A DNA stretch of 36,424 nt from Pedobacter sp. (GTDB lineage Bacteria; Bacteroidota; Bacteroidia; Sphingobacteriales; Sphingobacteriaceae), in the NCBI GenBank assembly GCA_014377665.1, contig JACMPF010000229.1, forward strand, positions 1 through 36,424, read 5' to 3'. This document shows, in pieces, positions 32,903 through 36,424 of the stretch (the stretch's first letter is position 1; each line of letters begins with the position of its first letter). A program made the position numbers and the translations under genes. Below the pieces are notes generated by a model. The model made no database searches and had not been told where the DNA came from. It was given only the letters and a program-made list of their open reading frames with translations.

Positions 32903-35035
32903 CTAATCTAGGATTAAGGTGAAATCTATTTGACGCTTGGCAAGGTCCACTTTTTTGACTTTGACTTTAACCTCATCACCTAGTTGATATTTTTTCTTTT
33001 TACGCTGACCGACTATGCAATAATTCTTTTCATCTAGCACGTAGAAATCATCGGAAATATCCCTAAGTCTAATCATTCCTTCACATTTATTCTCGATGAT
33101 CTCTACATACATACCCCATTCTGTAACACCGGAAATTATCCCTAAGAATTCGTTTCCAACATTCTCTTTCAGGTACTCTGCTTGTTTGTATTTTATCGAA
33201 GCTCGCTCTGCATCCGCTGCTCGTTTTTCCATAGCGGAAGAATGCGAAGCAGCATTTTCATAATCGTCTTCATCCGCTGATTTCTCATGGTTTAAATAGG
33301 CAGCTAAAAGCCTGTGTACCATTACGTCAGGATAGCGACGAATAGGGGAGGTAAAATGGGTATAGTAGTCGAAGGCCAACCCATAATGGCTTGTCTTCTT
33401 AGTGGTGTATATCGCTTTGGCCATTGATCTTATTGCCAACTGTGTTAGAACATTTTGTTCCTTCTTGCCTTCTACATCCTCCATCAAGAAGTTTAAGGAT
33501 TTTGCAATTTCCTTGTCGGTTTTCATGTTGATCTTATAACCGAAGCGAGCTGCAAATAGGGCGAAGTTACCTAGGTTCTCCAGGTTAGGAGAATCATGCG
33601 AGCGGTATACAAATGTTAGTTTCTTTTTACCCGTTACCTTTTTAGCGACAAATTCAGCCACTCTTCTATTGGCCAGTAACATGAAGTCCTCAATTAGTTT
33701 GTGGGCGTCCTTACGCTCTTTGACGTAGACACCTAAAGGTTTGCCGGTGTCATCAAGTTTAAATTTAACTTCTGTGCTTTCAAAGCTGATTGCACCATTT
33801 TTAAACTTTCGATCTCTTAAGATGTAAGCTAGTTCATTCAATTTAAGAAGCTCGTCAACGTGTTTCCCTGATTTGTTTTCGATAACTTCCTGGGCATCCT
33901 CATAGCTAAAACGCGTGTCAGAATGAATTGCTGTTCTTCCGAACCATTCATTCACAATATTTGCCAGCTCATCCAGTTCGAATACAGCAGCAAAACATAG
34001 CTTATCTTCATTTGGACGCAGCGAACATACCCCGTTACTCAATCGTTCAGGAAGCATTGGAATAACCCTGTCCACTAAATAAACCGAAGTAGCTCTCGAA
34101 TAGGCTTCTTTATCTAAATTACTGTGCGGTGTAACATAGTGGGATACATCAGCAATGTGAACGCCAACTTGGTAGTTCCCGTTATCCAGTTTTTTGAACG
34201 AAATGGCATCGTCAAAATCCTTTGCGTCAGCAGGATCTATCGTAAAAGTGATCGTGTCTCTAAAATCTTTTCTCCCAATCATATCGGCATCAGAAATACC
34301 TTCCCGAATTGCCTCTGCTTCTTTTTCAACCTCTTTAGGAAATTCCAAAGGGAACCCGTATTGAGCTAGAATAGCATTCATTTCCGTATTATTCTCACCT
34401 TGTTCACCAAGGATAGTTGTGATTTTTCCTATAGGATTTTTAACACCATCAGGCCAGTCAGTAATGCTAACCTGAACTTTTTGCCCGTTTTTAGCACCAT
34501 TGAGGTCTGTTAGCGGAACAAAAATATCATGAAGCATCTTACGGTCATCAATGTTTACGAATGCGAACCGATCAGAAATCTTTATCACACCTATAAAGTC
34601 CGTTTTCGCACGTTGTATAATCTCTATAACTTCCCCTTCGTTTTTCCTTCCACTTTTTTTAGCGAAAATATAAACCTTAACCTTATCCCCGTTTAATGCA
34701 TTGTGAAGCTTACGTGAAGAGACAAAGATGTCTTTTTCAAACTCTTCATCTGGAATCACAAAAGCAGAACCATCTGCGGTCATGTCAACTTTGCCTGTAA
34801 CAAATGTTTTAAGGTCTTTAAACTTGAACTTTCCTTTCTCAGGTTCAACGAAAACTCCTTTCTTCGCTTGCTCTTTAAGAACTTCCAATATGGTTTCCCT
34901 GGATGCAGGGTCAGTTAGATTTAATTTAGCAGAAACCTGTTTATAATTTAAGGCTTCATTGTTGCTTTTCTCCAGAACGTCGCTAATTAATTGTGTTAAA
35001 ACGACTTCTAAGTGAGCTGATTTCTTTTTTGCCAT
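32903..35035 (-). CDS. rnr: Ribonuclease R
   Basis: The 710-aa 3'-5' exoribonuclease has an N-terminal winged-helix part (about 1-60), two cold-shock domains (about 70-225), the RNB catalytic domain with D267, D270, D273, D275 and D276 (DPADAKDFDD), and a C-terminal S1 domain (about 625-710, GVTEWGMYVEI). It degrades structured RNA and aids rRNA and tmRNA quality control. Length is typical of Bacteroidota RNase R. Confidence 0.96.
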   Translation of the reverse strand: MAKKKSAHLEVVLTQLISDVLEKSNNEALNYKQVSAKLNLTDPASRETILEVLKEQAKKGVFVEPEKGKFKFKDLKTFVTGKVDMTADGSAFVIPDEEFEKDIFVSSRKLHNALNGDKVKVYIFAKKSGRKNEGEVIEIIQRAKTDFIGVIKISDRFAFVNIDDRKMLHDIFVPLTDLNGAKNGQKVQVSITDWPDGVKNPIGKITTILGEQGENNTEMNAILAQYGFPLEFPKEVEKEAEAIREGISDADMIGRKDFRDTITFTIDPADAKDFDDAISFKKLDNGNYQVGVHIADVSHYVTPHSNLDKEAYSRATSVYLVDRVIPMLPERLSNGVCSLRPNEDKLCFAAVFELDELANIVNEWFGRTAIHSDTRFSYEDAQEVIENKSGKHVDELLKLNELAYILRDRKFKNGAISFESTEVKFKLDDTGKPLGVYVKERKDAHKLIEDFMLLANRRVAEFVAKKVTGKKKLTFVYRSHDSPNLENLGNFALFAARFGYKINMKTDKEIAKSLNFLMEDVEGKKEQNVLTQLAIRSMAKAIYTTKKTSHYGLAFDYYTHFTSPIRRYPDVMVHRLLAAYLNHEKSADEDDYENAASHSSAMEKRAADAERASIKYKQAEYLKENVGNEFLGIISGVTEWGMYVEIIENKCEGMIRLRDISDDFYVLDEKNYCIVGQRKKKKYQLGDEVKVKVKKVDLAKRQIDFTLILD

Positions 35036-35146
35036 AAGTTAAATATGAATCTTGTGAAGATAACAAATTGAAGTGATAGATTGTTGTATTTCGTACCTTA
35101 GCATGGACTTTGCTGTGTTTAGTTTACTGTATTCTGATAATAAAAA

Positions 35147-36091
35147 ATGATTGAAGACCGAGAAAGAAAAGCTGGAAAAGAGTTGCTCACTATTGTATTC
35201 CGGGCAATAGTTTGGAGTGTGCTTACGTATTTTTATTTTAATAAACCTCAATTCTATAACGAAAATGCAAGCGTAGAAAGCGTGGCTAAGGCTCTTGTAG
35301 TTTTTCTTGGGGCGAGTTTGGTGGTTTCTACGCTTCGACTAACCATAATCTATTGGTACATCCGTAAACACAATTTTAAAAGTAATATAAAAGACAATTT
35401 CATTCTAGGGATTAATCGGATCGTTTCTATTTTGAACACTGTCTTTATGGTAATCGCCTTTATCACATTATTTAAAGTTGATCCTAAAGACTTCATTTTT
35501 AGTGTTTCCATCGTTGCTGCCGCAATTGCCGTCACTTTTAAAGAATACATCAACAACATGATCAATGGCCTGATCATCATGTTTTCCGATCGATTATCGC
35601 TAGGAGATCACATTAGGATAGGAAACAATGAAGGAAAAATTTTAGACATCACGTTAATCAATATGATCCTTCAAAATGAAGATAGCGATATGGTCATTGT
35701 ACCGAACTCTATTGCCTTTAGTTCTGTTATCATCAACCAATCTAAGCAAAATACCAAGAAGCTTTCTATTGATTTTGATATGGCATTGGAGAACGGATAT
35801 ACACCTGAATATTTGGAAAACTACCTAAATAAAGTTATTGATAATTATTCGGCTAACGTAGTGCCTGGAGGTTTAACGGTTAAAACGCTCGAAATAAATA
35901 GGGATGTGGTCATCTTCAAGGCAATGGTATTGCTTAAATTCTATGATAAACTGAAAGAAAGAGAGATTAGGAGAGCAATCAATACTGCATTAATCAGATT
36001 ATCCGCAACGCTAAAAAAGACAATCAGCCTAAATGGCGAGGATAATGTTTCTAAGTCTAAAACTACATCTCAGGAAAAAGAACCACTATAG
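35147..36091 (+). CDS. MscS-family mechanosensitive channel
   Basis: The 314-aa protein has helices at about 13-31, 46-70 and 88-109. The pore-lining TM3 region (about 116-146) has small residues SIVAAAIAVTFKEYINNM. The beta-domain follows with SLGDHIRIGNNEGKILDI and VIVPNS, which are MscS hallmarks. It probably releases solutes at high turgor. The rather long cytoplasmic C-terminus ends in a charged tail. Its stop is adjacent to that of the convergent ABC gene. Confidence 0.92.
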   Translation: MIEDRERKAGKELLTIVFRAIVWSVLTYFYFNKPQFYNENASVESVAKALVVFLGASLVVSTLRLTIIYWYIRKHNFKSNIKDNFILGINRIVSILNTVFMVIAFITLFKVDPKDFIFSVSIVAAAIAVTFKEYINNMINGLIIMFSDRLSLGDHIRIGNNEGKILDITLINMILQNEDSDMVIVPNSIAFSSVIINQSKQNTKKLSIDFDMALENGYTPEYLENYLNKVIDNYSANVVPGGLTVKTLEINRDVVIFKAMVLLKFYDKLKEREIRRAINTALIRLSATLKKTISLNGEDNVSKSKTTSQEKEPL

Positions 36092-36424
36092 CTAATTGAT
36101 ACGTGAGCCAGGAATCGCCGCTATTAGCTTTTTGGTATAATCCGCTTTTGGATGATTATAAATCTCGTCAGGGAAGCCAATCTCTTCAATCTTGCCTTTG
36201 TTCATCACCATCATTCGATCAGAAATATGTTTAACAACCGCCAGATCATGAGAAATAAAGATATAGGTTAGGCCCATCTCCCGCTGTAACTCTCTTAGCA
36301 AATTGAGTACCTGAGCTTGAACAGATACATCTAGCGCGGAGACAGATTCATCACAGATAATAAACTTAGGGTGTAACGCAAGAGCCCGAGCAATCACTAT
36401 CCGCTGTCTTTGACCTCCCGAAAA
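36092..36424 (-). CDS. Oligopeptide/dipeptide-type ABC transporter ATPase (5' end beyond window)
   Basis: The frame is open to the window edge (first complete codon TTT at 36424); the 111 residues seen are the C-terminal part. They include the ABC signature SGGQRQR, Walker B FIICDES, D-loop SALD and the His switch ISHDLAVV. The C-terminal segment AIPGSRIN resembles the end of DppD/OppF-like subunits. It powers peptide or nickel import, or a similar export system. A GTG inside this frame at 36397 is not a real start. Confidence 0.9.
   Translation of the reverse strand, partial: FSGGQRQRIVIARALALHPKFIICDESVSALDVSVQAQVLNLLRELQREMGLTYIFISHDLAVVKHISDRMMVMNKGKIEEIGFPDEIYNHPKADYTKKLIAAIPGSRIN

Overview
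The window looks like chromosomal DNA of a Bacteroidota bacterium, most likely a Pedobacter-like member of the Sphingobacteriaceae. The reasons are the fused ccoNO cytochrome oxidase gene, promoter elements of the Bacteroidetes type (TTG...TAnnTTTG), the near absence of Shine-Dalgarno sequences, several secreted glycosidases and lipoproteins, and the low-to-medium GC content. The family is an inference from gene content; no 16S gene is present. I saw no tRNA, rRNA, IS element, prophage or CRISPR array.

Layout: (1) 1-2.4 kb: the 5' part of a secreted protein gene cut by the window edge, a small secreted protein with a clear terminator, and an OmpA-family lipoprotein. (2) 2.5-3.7 kb: a prephenate dehydrogenase that resembles the fungal TYR1 enzyme more than usual bacterial TyrA. 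(3) 3.7-17.9 kb: a low-oxygen respiration island. It holds a cysteine-rich flavoenzyme-like protein of unknown function (minus); a divergent sensor kinase with a FixL-like PAS domain and a response regulator in which a receiver domain is fused to a Crp/Fnr DNA-binding module; a stand-alone D-lactate-dehydrogenase N-domain with a Cys-rich tail; hemN for anaerobic haem synthesis; and, convergent to these, the complete cbb3 oxidase operon ccoI-ccoS-ccoNO-ccoQ-ccoP-ccoG-fixH-tauE/safE. The small ccoQ (58 aa) and ccoS (53 aa) genes were read directly from the sequence. (4) 18-21.2 kb: two divergent arabinan/xylan-type glycosidase genes, one a GH93-like plus GH43 fusion. (5) 21.3-25.3 kb: fabF, an acyl-CoA carboxylase beta subunit and trxB. 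(6) 25.3-28.9 kb: a GH20 hexosaminidase, a lipoprotein, and an ECF sigma factor with a membrane partner. (7) 29-36.4 kb: a DAACS symporter with an unusual loop, a small membrane protein, rplU-rpmA, a prenyl diphosphate synthase, RNase R, a MscS channel and the 3' end of an oligopeptide-type ABC ATPase.

The most interesting system is region 3. The kinase PAS domain carries the residues that bind haem and oxygen in rhizobial FixL (H62, R68 and R82 here). Its partner combines the jobs of FixJ and FixK in one 350-aa protein with an FNR-like recognition helix (E315, S318, R319). FNR/FixK-like palindromes lie exactly where this regulator would be expected to act: two in the divergent promoter region of the kinase and the unknown flavoenzyme-like gene (5581-5640), and one upstream of ccoI (18009-18022). 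The sequence therefore suggests a compact oxygen-sensing circuit that controls its own sensor, haem supply, the high-affinity oxidase and two uncharacterised proteins. The link between parts is inference from motifs and position.

No gene-free stretch exceeds 300 bases. The longest are 693-929 and 1245-1528; apart from the terminator at 881-908 I see nothing certain in them.
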